Assembly (NCBI GenBank): GCA_023375785.1
Contig: SZWC01000517.1
Location: forward strand, 311,303-375,302
Length of the DNA stretch: 64,000 nucleotides
Direction: 5' to 3'
Source: Penium margaritaceum
Taxonomy: Eukaryota > Streptophyta > Zygnematophyceae > Desmidiales > Peniaceae
How positions within the stretch are numbered: the first letter of the stretch is position 1; every line of letters starts with the position of its first letter. This document shows, piece after piece, positions 1 through 12,398 of this stretch. Below the pieces are notes generated by a model that made no database searches, was not told where the DNA came from, and saw only the letters and a list, made by a program, of their open reading frames with translations. The translations under genes were made by a program, and so were the position numbers.

Positions 1-76
1 AGTGTATGGGACAGTGTATGTGGTGGGGGTCTAGTTTTGTTCACTAGTCTATGGGGTGTTGTAGTGTATGTTGAGC
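1..76. other. left flank of the satellite, not clearly repeat
   Basis: The first 60-76 bases contain GTGTATG-like pieces but do not hold the 10-base period seen from about position 77 onward. This may be the degenerate left edge of the array or a short unique stretch. No gene is visible in it. Confidence 0.4.
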
Positions 77-3000
77 GTATAAGAGCGTGTAAGTGCGTGT
101 AAGTATGTGTAATTGCGTATAAGTGCGTGTACGTGCGGGTAAGTGCGTGTAAGTGTGTGTAAGTGCGTGTAAGTGCGTATAAGTGTGTGTAATTGTGTAT
201 AGGTGCGTGTAAGTGCGTGTTACTACATGTAAGTGCGTGTAAGTGCGTGTAAGTGCGTGTAAGTTTGTGTAAGTACGTGTAAGTGCGTGGAAGTGCAATT
301 AACTGCGTGTAAGTACGTGTAAGTGCGTGTAAGAACGTGTAAGTGCATGTACGTGCGTGTATGTGCGTGAAAGTGCGTGTAAGTGCGTACAAGTATGTGT
401 AAGTGCATGTAAGAGCGTGTAAGTGCATGTAAGTGTGTGCAAGTGCGTGTAAGTGTGTGTAAGTGTGTGTAAGTACGTGTGAGTGTGTATAAGTACGTGT
501 AAGTGCATGTAAGTGTGTGTATGTGCATGTAAGTGCGTGTAAGTGCGTGTAAGTATGTGTAAGTATGTGTAAGTATGTATAAGTGCGTGTAAGTGCATGT
601 TAGTGTGTGTAAGTGCGTGTAAGTGCGTGTGAGTGCGTGTCAGCATTTGTAAGTGCGTGTTACTACGTGTAAGTGCGTGTAAGTGCATGTAAGTGCATGT
701 AAGTGAGTGAAAGTGTGTGTAAGTGCATGTAAGTGTGTGCAAGTGCGTGTAAGTGAGTGTAAGTTTGTGTAAGTGCGTACAAGTACGTGCAAGTGTGTGT
801 AAGAGCGTGGAAATGCGTGTAAGTGTGCGCAAGTACGTGCAAGTGTGTGGAACACTGTGTAAGTATGTGTAAGTGCGTGTAAGTACGTGTAAGTTTGTGT
901 AAGTATGTGTAAGTACACGTAACGGTGTGTATGTGCGTGTAAGTACGTAAAAGTGCATGTAAGTGCATCTAAGTGCATGTAAGTGTGTGTGTAAGTGCGT
1001 GTAAGTGCGTGTAAGGAGGTGTAAGTGTGTGTAAGTGCGTGTAAGTAGGTGAAAGTACGGATAACTGTGTATACGTACGTGTAAGTGTGTGTAAGTGCGT
1101 GTAAGTGTGTGAAATTGTGTGTAAGTGCGTGTAAGTGCGTGTAAGTGCGTGTAAGTATGTGTAAGTGCGTGTACGTGCGCGTAAGTGCGTGTATGTTCTT
1201 TAAAGTGCTTGTAAGTGTGTGTAATTGTATGTAAGTGCATACAACTGTGTGTAAGTGCGTGTAAGGGCATGTAAGTGTGTGGAAGTGCTTGTAAGTGCGT
1301 GTAAGTATGTGTAAGAGCGTGTAAGTGTGTGTAAGTGTGTGTAACTACGTGTAAGTGCATGGAAGTACGTATAAGTGCGTGTAAGTACATGTAAGTGCGT
1401 GTATGTGCGTGTATGTGTGTGAAAGTGCATGTAAGTGCGTGTAAGAGCATGTAAGTGTCTGTGTAAGTGCATGTAAGTGCATGTAAGTGCGTGTAAGTGT
1501 GTGTATCTGCGTGTAAGTATGTGTATGTGTGGATAAGTACGTGTAAGTGCATGTAAGTACGTGTAAGTGCATGTAAGTGTGTGTAATTGTGTGTAAGTGC
1601 GTGTAAGTGCGTCTAAGTACATGTAAGTGCGTGTAAGTGGATATAAGTGCGTGTAAGTATGTGTAAGTGCATGTAAGTGCGTGTAAGTGTGTGTAAGTGC
1701 CTGCAAGTGCGTGTAAGTGTATGTAGCTGCATGTAAGTGCGTGTTAGTATGTGTAAGTGTGTATACGTTAGTGTAAGTACGTGTAAGCATGTCTAAGAGC
1801 TTGCAAGTGCATGTAAGCGCGTGTAAGTGCGTATAAGTGCGTGTAAGTGCGTGTAACTATGTATAAGTGCGTGTAACTGCGTGTATGTGTATATTAGTGT
1901 GTGTAAGTGGATGTAAGTGCGTGTAAGTGCGTGTAAGTGTGCGTGATTGCGTGTAAGTGTTTGTAAGTGCGTGTAGGTACGTGTAAGTACATGTAAGTGT
2001 GTGTAAGTGCATGTAAGTGCGTGTAAGTGCATGTAAGTGCATGTAAGTGTGTATAAGTGCATGTAAGTGCGTGTAAGTGCATGTAAGTGCGTGTAAGTGC
2101 GTGTAAGTGCGTGTAAGTGCGTGTAAGTACATGGAAGTGTTTGTATGTGCTTGTAAGTACGTGTAAGTGCATGTAAGTGCGTGTAAGTGCGTGTAAGTGC
2201 GTGTAAGTGCGTGCAAGTGCTTGTAAGTGCGTGTAAGTGTGTGTAAGTGCGTGTATGTTCATGTAAGTGTGTGTATGTGTGTGTTAGTATGTATAAGTGC
2301 ATGTAAGTGCGTGGAAGTGCGTGTAAGTATGTGTAAGTGCGTGTAAGTGCATGTTAGTACGTGTAAGTGTGTGTAAGTACGTGTAAGTGTGTATAAGTAT
2401 GTGTAAATGCAAATAATTGTGTGAAAGTGTGTATAAGTGCATGTAAGTTTTTGTAAGTGCGTGTGAGTCCGTGTATGTGTGTGTAAGTACATGTACGTAC
2501 ACGTAACTGCGTGTATGTATGTGTAAGTGCGTGAAAGTACATGTAAGTGCGTATAAGTGCATATAAGTGTGTGTGTAAGTGCTTGTAAGTGCATGTAAGT
2601 GCGTGTGAGTGATGTAGCTGCGTTGAAGTGCGTACAAGTGCGGGTAAGTGCGTGTAAGTGTGTGCAAGTGCGTGTAAGTGCGTGTTTGTGCGTGTATTTG
2701 TGTGTAAGTGCGTGCAAGTGCGTGTAAGTATATGTAAGTGCGTGTAAGTGCGTGTAAGTGCGTGTAAGTGTGTGTCAGTGTGTGTAAGTGCGTGTAAGTG
2801 TGTGTAAGTGCCTCTAGTGTGTGTGAGTGCGTGTAACTGCGTGTAAGTACGTATAAGGGCGTGTAAGTGCGTACAAGTGTGTGTAAGTGCTTGTAAGTGC
2901 GTGTAAGTGCTTGTAAGTGTGTGTAAGTGTGTATAAGTGCGTGTAAGTACGTGTAACTACTTGTTAGTGTGTGTAACTACGTGTAAGTGTGTGTAAGTGT

Positions 3001-6000
3001 CTGTAAGTGCGTGTAAGTGCGTGTAAGTGCGTGTAAGTGCGTGCAATTATGTGTAAGTGTTTGTAAGTACGTGTAAGTACGTGTAAGTATGTGTACGTGC
3101 GTGTAAGTTTGTGTAAGTGTGTTTAAGTGCATGTAAGTACAATGAACTGCGTGTAAATTTGTATCAGTACGTGTAAGTGCGTGTTAGTATGTGCAACTCC
3201 GTATAAGTGCGTGTAAGTGCGTGTAAGTGTGTGTATGTGTGTTTAAGTGTGTGTAAGTGCATGTTAGTGCGTATAAGTATGCGTAAGATTGTGCAAGTAC
3301 ACGTAAGTGCGTGTATGTGTTTGCAAGTACTTGTAGGTGCGTGTAAGTATGTGTAAGTGCGTGTAAGTGTGTGTAAGTATGTGTAAGTGGCTGTAAGTGG
3401 GTGTTAGTGTGTGAAAGTGTGTGTAAGTGCATACAAGTGCGTGAAAGTGCGTGTAAGTGTGTGTAAGTGTGTGTAAGTGCATGTTTGTACATGTACGTGC
3501 GTGTAAGTGTGTGTAAGTATGTGTAAGTATGTGTAAGTGTGTATTAATGCGTGTAAGTGGGTGTAAGTACATGCAAGTTCTTCTAAGTGCGTGTAAGTTC
3601 GTGCAAGTGCGTGTAAGTACGTGCAAGTGCGCGTAAGTGCGAATACGTGCATGTAAGTGCGTGTAAGTGCGTGTAAGTGCATGTATGTGCGTGTAAGTGC
3701 GTGTAAGTGCGTGTAAGTGTGTGTAAGTATGTGTAAGTGTGTACAAGTGCGTGCAAGTGCGTGTAAGCGCGTGGAAGAGCGTGTAAGTGTGTGTAAATGC
3801 ATGTAAGTGCGTGGAACACTGTGTAAGTATGTGTAACTGTGTGTAAGTATGTGTAAGTATGTGTAAGTGCGTGTAAGTACACACAAGTGTGTGTATGTGT
3901 GTATAAGTGCGTAAAAGTGCATGCAAGTGCATGTAAGTGCATGTAAGTGTGTGTGTAAGTGCATGTTAGTGTGTGTAAGTGCGTGTAAGTGATGTAACTA
4001 TGTGTAAGTGCGTGTAAATGTGGGTAAGTGTGCGAAAGTACGTGTAAGTATGTGTAAGTGTGTGTAAGTGCGTGTAATTGTGTGTACGTGTGTGTAAGTG
4101 TGTGTAAGTACATGTAAGTACGTGTAAGTGCGTGTAAGCATGTGTAAGTGCCTGTAAGTTCGTATAAGTGTGTGTAACTGCATGTAAGTGCATGTAAAGG
4201 CGTGTAAGTGTGTATAAGTGTGTGTAAGTGCATATAAGTGCATGTAAGTGCTTATCAGTGCGTATAAGTGGGTATAAGTGCGTGTAAGTACGTATAACTG
4301 CGTGTATGTGCGTGTAACTGCGTGTAAGTATGAGTAAGTGCGTGTAAGTGGGTATAAGTGCGTGTAAGTACGTGTAAGTGTGTGTAAGTGTGTGTAAGTA
4401 TATATTAGTGCATGCAAGTGCCTCTAATTGTGTGTAAGTGTTTGTAAGTGCGTGTTAGTATGTGTAAGTGCGTGTAAGTGGGTGTAAGTTTGTGAAAGTA
4501 TGTTTAAGTGCGTGTAAGTACAATTAACTATGTATAAGTGCGTGTAAGTACGTGTAAGTATGTGTTAGTGTGTGCAAGTGTGTGTAAGTGTGTCTAAGTG
4601 CATGTAAGTGTGTGTAAGTACGTGTAAGTATGTGTAAGTGCGTGTAAGTGTGTGTAAGTGCGTATAAGTGCGCGTAAGTGCGTGTACGTGCGTGTAAGTG
4701 CGTGTACGTTCTTGTAAGTGATTGTAAGTGCGTGTAATTGCCTGTAGGTGCATATAAGTGCGTGTAAGTGCCTGTAAGTGCTTGTAAGTGCATGCAAGTG
4801 CTTGTAAGTACGTGTAAGTGTGTATAAATGCGTGTAAGTGTGTGTAACTGCGTGTAAGTGCGTGTAAGTGTGCGTAAGTGCGTGTAAGTGCGTGTAAGTA
4901 CGTGTAAGTTCTTGTAAGTGCTTATAAGTGCGTGTAATTGCGTGTAAGTGCGTATAGGTGTGTGTAAGTGCATGCAAGTGCGTGTAAGTATGTATAAGTA
5001 CGTGTAAGTGTGTGTAAATGCGTGTAAGTGCGTGTAAGTGCATGTTAGTGTGTGTAAGTACTTGTAAGTGCGTGGAAATGCATATTAGTGCGTGTTAGTG
5101 TGTATACGTACGTGTAAGTGCATGCAAGTACGTGTAAGTGCGTGAACTGTGTGTAACTGCGTATAAGTACGTGTAAGTGCATATAAGTGTGTATAAGTGC
5201 GTGTAAGTGCATGTAACTGCGTGTGAGTGCATGTAAGTGTGTGTAAGTGCGTGTAAGTGTGTGTAAGTACGATTAAGTACGTGTAAGTGTGTGTAAGTGC
5301 GTGTAAGTGCATGTAACTGCGTGTAAGTGTGTATAAATGCGTGTAAGTGTGTGCAAGTGTGTGTAAGTGCATATAAGTGTGTATAAGTGTGTGTAAGTGT
5401 GTGTAAGTGCGTGTAAGTGCGTGTAAGTGTGCGTAAGTGCAAGTAAGTGTGTGTACGTGCGTGTAAGTTCTTGTAAGTGCTTGTAAGTACGTGTAATTGT
5501 GTGTATGTACATAGAAGTGCGTGTAAGTGTGTGTAAGTGCGTGTAAGTGCGTGCAAGTGCTTCTAAGTACGTGTAAGTACGTATAAGTACGTGTAAGTGT
5601 GTGTAAGTATGTGTAAGTGTGTGTAAGTACATATAAGTGCGTGTCAGTGTGTGTAAGTGCGTGTAACTGCGAATAAGTACATGTAAGTGTGTGTAAGTAT
5701 GTATACGTGCGTATAAGTGCGTATAAGTGCGTGTAAGTGTGTCTACGTGCATTTAAGTACGTGTAAGTGTGTGTAACTGCATGTAAGTGCGTGTAAGTGC
5801 GTAAAAGTGCTTGTAAGTGCGTGCAAGTACATGTAAGTGGGTTTAAGTGCGTATAAGGACGTGTAACTGCATGTAACTTTGTGTAAGTGCGTGTAAGTGC
5901 ATGTAAGTGCGTACAAGTACGTGTAAGTGCATGTAACTACGTGTAAGTGCATGTAAGAGCGTGTAAGTGTGTGTAAGTACGTGTAAGTGTGTGTAAGTGT

Positions 6001-9000
6001 GTGTAAGTGCGTGTAACTGCGTGTAAGTGTGTGTAAGTGCATGTACGTACTTGTAAGTGTCTGTAAGTACGTGTGAGTACTTGTAAGTATATGTAAGTAC
6101 GTGAAAGTGGGTGTAAGTGTGTGTAACTGCATGCAAGTGCGTGTAACTACGTGTAAGTGTGTGTAAGCATGTGTAAGTGCGTACAAGTACGTGTAAGTAT
6201 GTGTAAATGTGTGTAAGTGTGTGTAAGTACATGTACGTGCGTGTAAGTTCGTGTAAGTACTTGCATGTGTCTCTTAGTGTGTGTAAGAGCGTGTAAGTGT
6301 GTATGAGTGTGTGCAAGTGTACATAAGTGCGTGTAAGTGCGTGTATGTGCGTATAAGTGCATGTAAGTGCATGTAAGTGCGTGTAAGTACGTGTAAATGT
6401 GTGTAAGTACGTATAAGAGCATGTAAGTGGGTGTGAGTATGTGTAAGTGCGTATAAGTGCGTCTAAGTGTATGTAAGTGGGTGTAAGTGCGTGTAAGTAC
6501 GTATCAGTGTTTGTAAGTACGTGTAAGTGCATATAAGTGCGTGTAAGTGCGTTTAAGTGCATGTTAGTGCGTATAAGTGTAATTACCTACGTGTAAGTGC
6601 GTGTAAGTGTGTGTAAGTACGTGTAAATGCGTATAAGTGCGTGTAAGTTTATACAAGTATGTGTAAGTACCTTTAAGAGCGTGTAAGTGAGTGTAAGTGT
6701 GTAGAAGTGCGTGTAAGGGCATGTAAGTGCGTGTAAGTGCGTGAAAGTATGTGTAAGTGCGTGTTAGTGTTTGTAAGTGTGTGTAAGTGTGTGTAGGTGC
6801 GTGTAAGTACGTGTAAGTGCGTGTAAGTGCATGTAAGTGAATGTAATTACGTAAGTACATGTAAGTGCTTGTATGTGCGTCTAAGTGCGTATAACTGTAT
6901 GTAAGTGCGTGTAAGTGCATGTAAGTACGTGTAAGAGCATGTAAGTACGTGTAAGTCTGTGTAAGTGCGTGTTAGTTTGAGTCAGTACGTGTAACTGTGT
7001 GTAAGTACGTGTAAGTGCATGTAAGTTCTTGAAAGTGCATGTAAGTGCGTGTAAGTGCGTGTAAGTGCGTGTAAGTGCACGTAAGTGCGTGGAAGTGCAT
7101 GTAAGTGTGTGTTAGTACGTGTAAGTGCATGTAAGTGTGTATAAGTGTGTGTAAGTATAAGTAAGTACGTACAAGTGTGTGCAAGTACGTGTAAGTGCAT
7201 GGGAGTGCATATAAGTGCGTGTAAGTGCGTGGAACACTGTGTAAGCATTGTAAGAGCGTGTAAGTGCGTGTAAGTGTGTGTAAGTGTGTGTAACTGCGTG
7301 TAAGTGCGTTTAATTGCGTGTAAGTGCATGTAAGTACGTATAAGTATGTGTAACTGAGTATAAGTGCATGTAAGTGTGGGTAAGTGCGTGTAAGTGCGTG
7401 TAAGTACGTGTAAGTGTGTGTAGTTATGTGTAACTGTGTGTAACTGCATAAAACATCGTGTAAGTGTGTATAAGTGTGTGTAATTGCATGTAAGTGCTAC
7501 AAGTGCGTACAAGCACTTGTAAGTGCGTGTAAGTGTGTGTAAGTACGTGTAAGTGCGTGTAAGTGTGTGTAAGTATGTACAAGTGCGTGTACGTACGTGT
7601 AAGTGTGTGTAAGTGCGAGTAAGTGTGAATAAGTGTATGTAAGTGTGTGTAAGTATAAACATGTGCGTATAAGTGCGTGTAAGTGTCTGTATGTGCATGT
7701 ATGTTCGTGTAAGTACGTGTAAATGTGTGTAACTGTGTGTAAGTGCGTGTAAGTGCGTGTAAGTGCGTGTAAGTGTGTGTAAGTACGTGTAAGTGTGTGT
7801 AAGTATGTGTAAGTGCGTGTAAATGTGTGTAAGTGCATTAAAGTACGTATAAGTGCATGTAAGTACATGTAAGTGCATGTAAGTGCGTGTCAGTACGTGT
7901 ATGTGCATGTAAGTGCGCATAAGTGCGTGTAAGTGCATGTAAGTGCGCATAACTATGTGCAAGTGTGTATAAGTGCGTGGAAGTGCGTGTAAGTGCGTGT
8001 AAGTGTGTGTAAGTACGTGTTATTGGATATAAGTGCGTGTAAGTGCATGTAAGTGCGTGTAAGTGCATGTAAGTACGTGTAAGTGTGTGTAAGTATGTGT
8101 AGGTACTGGAAAGTCCGTGTAAGTGCGTGTAACTGTGTGTAAGTGTGTGTAAATATGTGTAAGTGCGTGTAAGTGTGTATACATGCGTGTAAGTGCTTGT
8201 AATTGCGTGTAAGTACATGAATGTGCGTGTAAGTGTGTGTAAGTGCGTTTTATTTTGTGCAAGTGCGTGCAAGTACGTGTAAGTGCGTATACGTATGTGT
8301 AAGTGTGTGTATGTGCGTATAAGTACGTGTAAGTGTGAGTAAGTGCATGTAAGTGTTTGTAAGTGCGTGTAAGTATGTGTAAGTGTGCATAAGTGCGTGT
8401 ACGTTTGTGTAAGTGCGTGTAAGTACGTGTAAGTGTAATTAACTGCGTGTAAGTGCGTGTAAGTGCGTAAAAGTGCGTATAAGTGTGTGCAAATGTGTGT
8501 AAGTGTGTGTAAGTTTGTGTAAGTGCGTGTAAGTGTATGTAAGTACGTGTAAGTGCGTGTAAGTGTGCGTAAGTACGTGTATGTGTATGTAAGTGTGTGT
8601 AAGTACGTGTAAGTACGTGTAAGTGTGTGTAGGTGCGTATAAGTGGATGTAAGTGCGTGTAAGTGTGTGTAAGTGCGTATAAGTGTGTGTAAGTACGTGT
8701 AAGTGCGTGTCGGTGCGTGTAAGTCCGTGTAAGTACGCGTTAGTGGGTGTAAGTGTGTGTAAGTGCTTGTAAGTGCGTGTAAGTGTGTGTAAGTGCATGT
8801 AAGTGCGTGTAAGTGCGTGTAAATGCGTGTAAGTGTGTGTAAGTGTGTGTAAGAGCGTATAAGTAGATGCAAGTGCATTAAAGTATGTACAAGTGCGTGT
8901 AAGTGCGTGTAAGTATGTGTAAGTGTAGTTTAGTGCGTGTAAGTGCATGTATGTACGTGTAAGTGCGTGTAAGTTTGTGTAAGTGTGTGTAAATGTGTGT

Positions 9001-10862
9001 AAGTGCATGTAAGTGTGTGTAAGTGCGTGTAAAAGCATGTAAGTGCGTGTAAGTGTGTGTAAGTGTGTGTAAGTGCGTGTAAGTGTGTGTAAGTGCGTAT
9101 AAGTGTGTGTAAGTGCGTGCAAGTAAGTGTAAGTGCGTGTAAGTGTGTTTAAGTACGTGTAACTGCGTGTAGGTGCGTGTAAGTCCGTGTAAGTGCGCGT
9201 AAGTGCTTGTAAGTGCGTGTAAGTGCTTGCAAATGCGTGTAAGTGCGTGTAAGGGCATGTAAGTGCGTGTAAGTGCGTGTAAGTGCGTATAAGTGCATGT
9301 AACTGCGTATAGATATGTGTAAGTGTGAGTAAATGCGTATAAGTGTGTTTAAGTGTGTGTAAGTGCATATTCGTGCGTATAAGTACGTATAAGTACGTGT
9401 AAGTGCATGTAAGTATTTGTAAGTGTGTGTAACTGCGTGTAAGTGCATGTAAGTGCATATAAGTGCATGTAAGTGTGTGTAAGTGTGTGTTACTGCGTAT
9501 AAGTATGTGTAAGTACGTATAAGTACGTATAAGTATGTGTAAGTGCGTGTAAGTATGTGTAACTAGTGTAACTGCGTGTAACTGCGTGTAAGTGCGTGTA
9601 AGTGTCTAAAAGTGCATATAAGTACGTGTAAGTACGTGTAAGTGCGTGTAAGTATGTGTAACTATATGTTACTGCGTATAAGTGTGTGTTAGTTTGTGTA
9701 AGTATGTGTAAGAGTCTGCAAGTGCGTATAAGTACGTGTAAGTGTGTGTAAGTGCATGTAAGTACGTGTAAGTGCATGTAGGTACGTGTAAGTGCATGTA
9801 AGTGCGTGTAAGTCCGTGTAAGTGCGTACAAGTGCGTTTAAGTGCACATAAGTGCGTGTAATTACGTGTAAGAGTGTGTAAGTGTGTGTAAGTGCGTGTA
9901 AGTGCGTGTAAGTACGTGTAAGTGGGTATAAGTGCGTGTAAATATGTCTAAGTGCGTGTAAGTATGTGTAAGTGCGTGTAAGTGCGTGTAAGTACATGTA
10001 AGTGTGTGTAAGTGTACGTAAGTGTGTGTAAGTGCGTGTAAGTGCGTGTAAGTGTGTGTATGTGTGTGTAAGTGCATGTAAGTGTTTGTAAGTGCGTATA
10101 AGTATGTGTAAGTGCGTGTAAGTGCGTGTAAATTTTTGTAAGTGCGTGTAAGTGTGTGAAAATGTAATAAACTGCGTGTAAGTGCATGTAAGTGCGTGTA
10201 AGTGCATGTAAGTGCGTGTAAGTGCATGTAAGTGTCTATAAGTACGTATAAGTGTGTACAAGTGCGTGTAAGTGCGTGTAAGTGCGTGAAAGTGCGTGTA
10301 AATGTGTGTAAGTCATGTCAGTACGTGTAAGTGCGCGTAAGTGCGTGTACATGCGTATAAGTGTGTGTAAGTGTGTGTAAGTGCATATAAGTGCGTGTCA
10401 GTGTGTGTAAGTACGTGTAAGTGCATGTAGGTGAGTGTAAGTCCGTATAAGTGGGCGTAAGTGCGTGTAAGTGCATAAAAGTGCGTGTAAGTGTGTACAA
10501 GTGCGTGTAAGTGCGTGCATGTACGTGTAAGAGCGTGTAAGTGTGTGTATGTGCCTGTACGTGCGTGTTAGTACGTGTAAGTGTGTGTAAGTGCATGTAT
10601 GTGCGTGTAAGTGTGTGTAAGTGCGTGAAAGTGCATGTAAGTGCATGGAAGTGCGTGTAAGTGTGTGTAAGTATGTGTAAGTACGTGTAGGAGTGTGTAA
10701 GTCTGCGTAAGTATGCGTAAGTGCGTGTAAGTGCATATAAGTGTGTATAAGAGTGTCTAAGTGCGTATAAGTGCGTGTAAGTACGTAAAAGTGTGTGTAA
10801 GGGCGTGTAAGTGCGTATCAGTGTATGTAAGTACATGTAAATATGTGTAAGTGCGTGTAAGT
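77..10862. repeat. decanucleotide satellite array (consensus GTGTAAGTGC), left block
   Basis: Nearly every 10 bases repeat the unit GTGTAAGTGC. Common variants are GTGTAAGTAC, ATGTAAGTGC, GTATAAGTGC and GTGTAAGTGT. Occasional 9- or 12-base units shift the phase, for example near 980, 2570 and 3950. No host gene is visible. The long His/Thr/Leu-rich frames on the minus strand arise only because the unit has no stop on that strand in any frame. The same satellite resumes at 26065, so the retroelement at 10863-26064 inserted into a pre-existing array. Confidence 0.97.
10858..10862. repeat. target-site duplication, left copy (TAAGT)
   Basis: TAAGT directly precedes the 5' LTR start TGTCAGG and is repeated directly after the 3' LTR. 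Five bases is usual for Ty3/Gypsy elements. Because almost every satellite unit contains TAAGT, the match is weak proof that both LTRs come from one insertion. Confidence 0.75.
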
Positions 10863-12239
10863 TGTCAGGCGGGGATCCACCACGTCTCCGCTGAGGAGAA
10901 GATGGATCCGCGAAGGGAAAAATGCCGCTACCCATGGATCTGCGGAACGTGGCTTCCGCAGCCAGAGATCAGCAGCGGAGGATGAAGGGGAGACCGCGGA
11001 GCGTCAGAGAACGCGCAAGGCATGTTGGCTCCCACAGCAAGACTGTGGTAGAGCATGGGGTGGCGCAGAAACCAGTAGCGGTGAAGGAAAAGAGGCGGGA
11101 AAAAATGCTGCCAATTGACCGTGATCTTTCCACGGCTGTTGGAAGCAATGGCTACGGAGAAGCCAAAATCGACGGGACAGCTGGGTGAGAATCCGCGGTT
11201 GGAAAAGAACATGAACCGAGCCGCAGAGAAGTGGAAGTGGTAGATGTGCAAAAACACACGACGGCAGAACCAGTTGCCAGGAAAGAAGCTGGACCAATGA
11301 GAACTCAGGGTGGACAGGGATAATCATGGAGGAGGACTGGGAGGACGCGTCGCGCGAAGACGAAGATTCAAGGAAGAACATGAGACCGCGAGCACCTAAG
11401 CCGCAGAGTAGAGGAAGAAGCGGTAGTAAAACAGGGAAATGTATTAGTCGAGTCTGTGTCTGAGATCAAGGACGAGACTCGTGGTGCGTGTTACGCAGTG
11501 CGCGGAGTCCAACATAGGGGAAGAGTGTGGTAGGAGGAGTCTGAGAGAGCTAGATTTGGCAGATGTAAGGTAGTAATGTAGCGGAGGAACGAGGTAACAA
11601 ACGATGCCTGCCCTTTGTCTGATCTTGTTCAATTTGAGTCAATGTAAACCTACTTCCCACTTATGAGCCTGAGAGTCCTGACTTGTTCTGAATCAGATTG
11701 CCACATGCTTTGTTGTCAATCAGCGCAAGTGATAGTCTGATTCACAGTCCCGCTTGGCCTTTCCAAGATCCGCAGCTGTAAAATAAGCTATTGGGTTGCT
11801 CTCCGTGGAGGCCTTCCACGGAGGACAAAACACCTCCTCTCCGAGTGTGTGTGGGACGAATTGCTCGACCCGCTCCCAGTCTTGGGTCCAACAAGGACTC
11901 CGCTGAGAACCATCACCACCAGGGAACGCAAACTAGGTGAAGGGTGCGGCCGGCGACTCCGCGTCCTTGCGCACAGCCACGGAACGAGGTTCTGCGGGTG
12001 TAGAAGTCACGGGCCACAAGGTGGCGGACTCTTGTGCTGGCAAGGAGCGAGCCGCAGAGCTTTACCAACGAGCGGGACCCAAAGCGTGTGAAACATCCGC
12101 GGAAAACTAGGAGAGGTAGCGGAGGAGCAGCAAAGCGGGTGATGTCTGACCACCACGGAATAACAGTGTCCCGGAGCGGACCAGACGCGGAAGTGAAAGC
12201 GCGGAAGCAGAACAGTGCGCAGCAAAATTGGGGGTATCA
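10863..12239 (+). repeat. 5' LTR of element 1
   Basis: It begins TGTCAGG and ends GGGGGTATCA. It aligns throughout with the 3' LTR at 24691-26064 and with the 5' LTR of element 2 at 52012. A TATA-like GTAAAATAA lies near 11777, at the place where the 3' LTR has a clean TATAAAAG. By eye this LTR is the outlier of the three. Confidence 0.93.
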
Positions 12240-12240
12240 G

Positions 12241-12262
12241 TGTCATGGTGCGGTGAGCGTGG
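12241..12262 (+). promoter_or_regulatory. probable primer-binding region of element 1
   Basis: Immediately after the 5' LTR comes TGTCATGGTGCGGTGAGCG, conserved in element 2 at the same place. TGG at 12246 could pair with the CCA end of a tRNA, but I cannot name the tRNA. Alternatively GGTATCAG, overlapping the LTR end, matches the first part of the plant initiator-Met primer site. The assignment is by position only. Confidence 0.4.
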
Positions 12263-12398
12263 ATAGTTCTTTGCTCTCTGATAGCAGAACTGCACGAACC
12301 TTCAGATTCAGTCATACATGTCGGCAGCCAGCTTCGTGCATCAGGATACGCGGAGGCGGCACCAGTAGCAGTTACAGCAACCTTCTGTATGTTACTTC

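Noticed and set aside
44-10261. Long His/Thr/Leu-rich open frames on the minus strand over satellite 1
   Set aside because: They follow from a 10-base unit without minus-strand stops; all three frames give the same periodic peptide, and no start context or domain supports a gene.
77-10862. Telomere repeat
   Set aside because: The unit GTGTAAGTGC is not a known plant or algal telomere motif, is internally very variable, and lies inside the sequence next to genes and retroelements.
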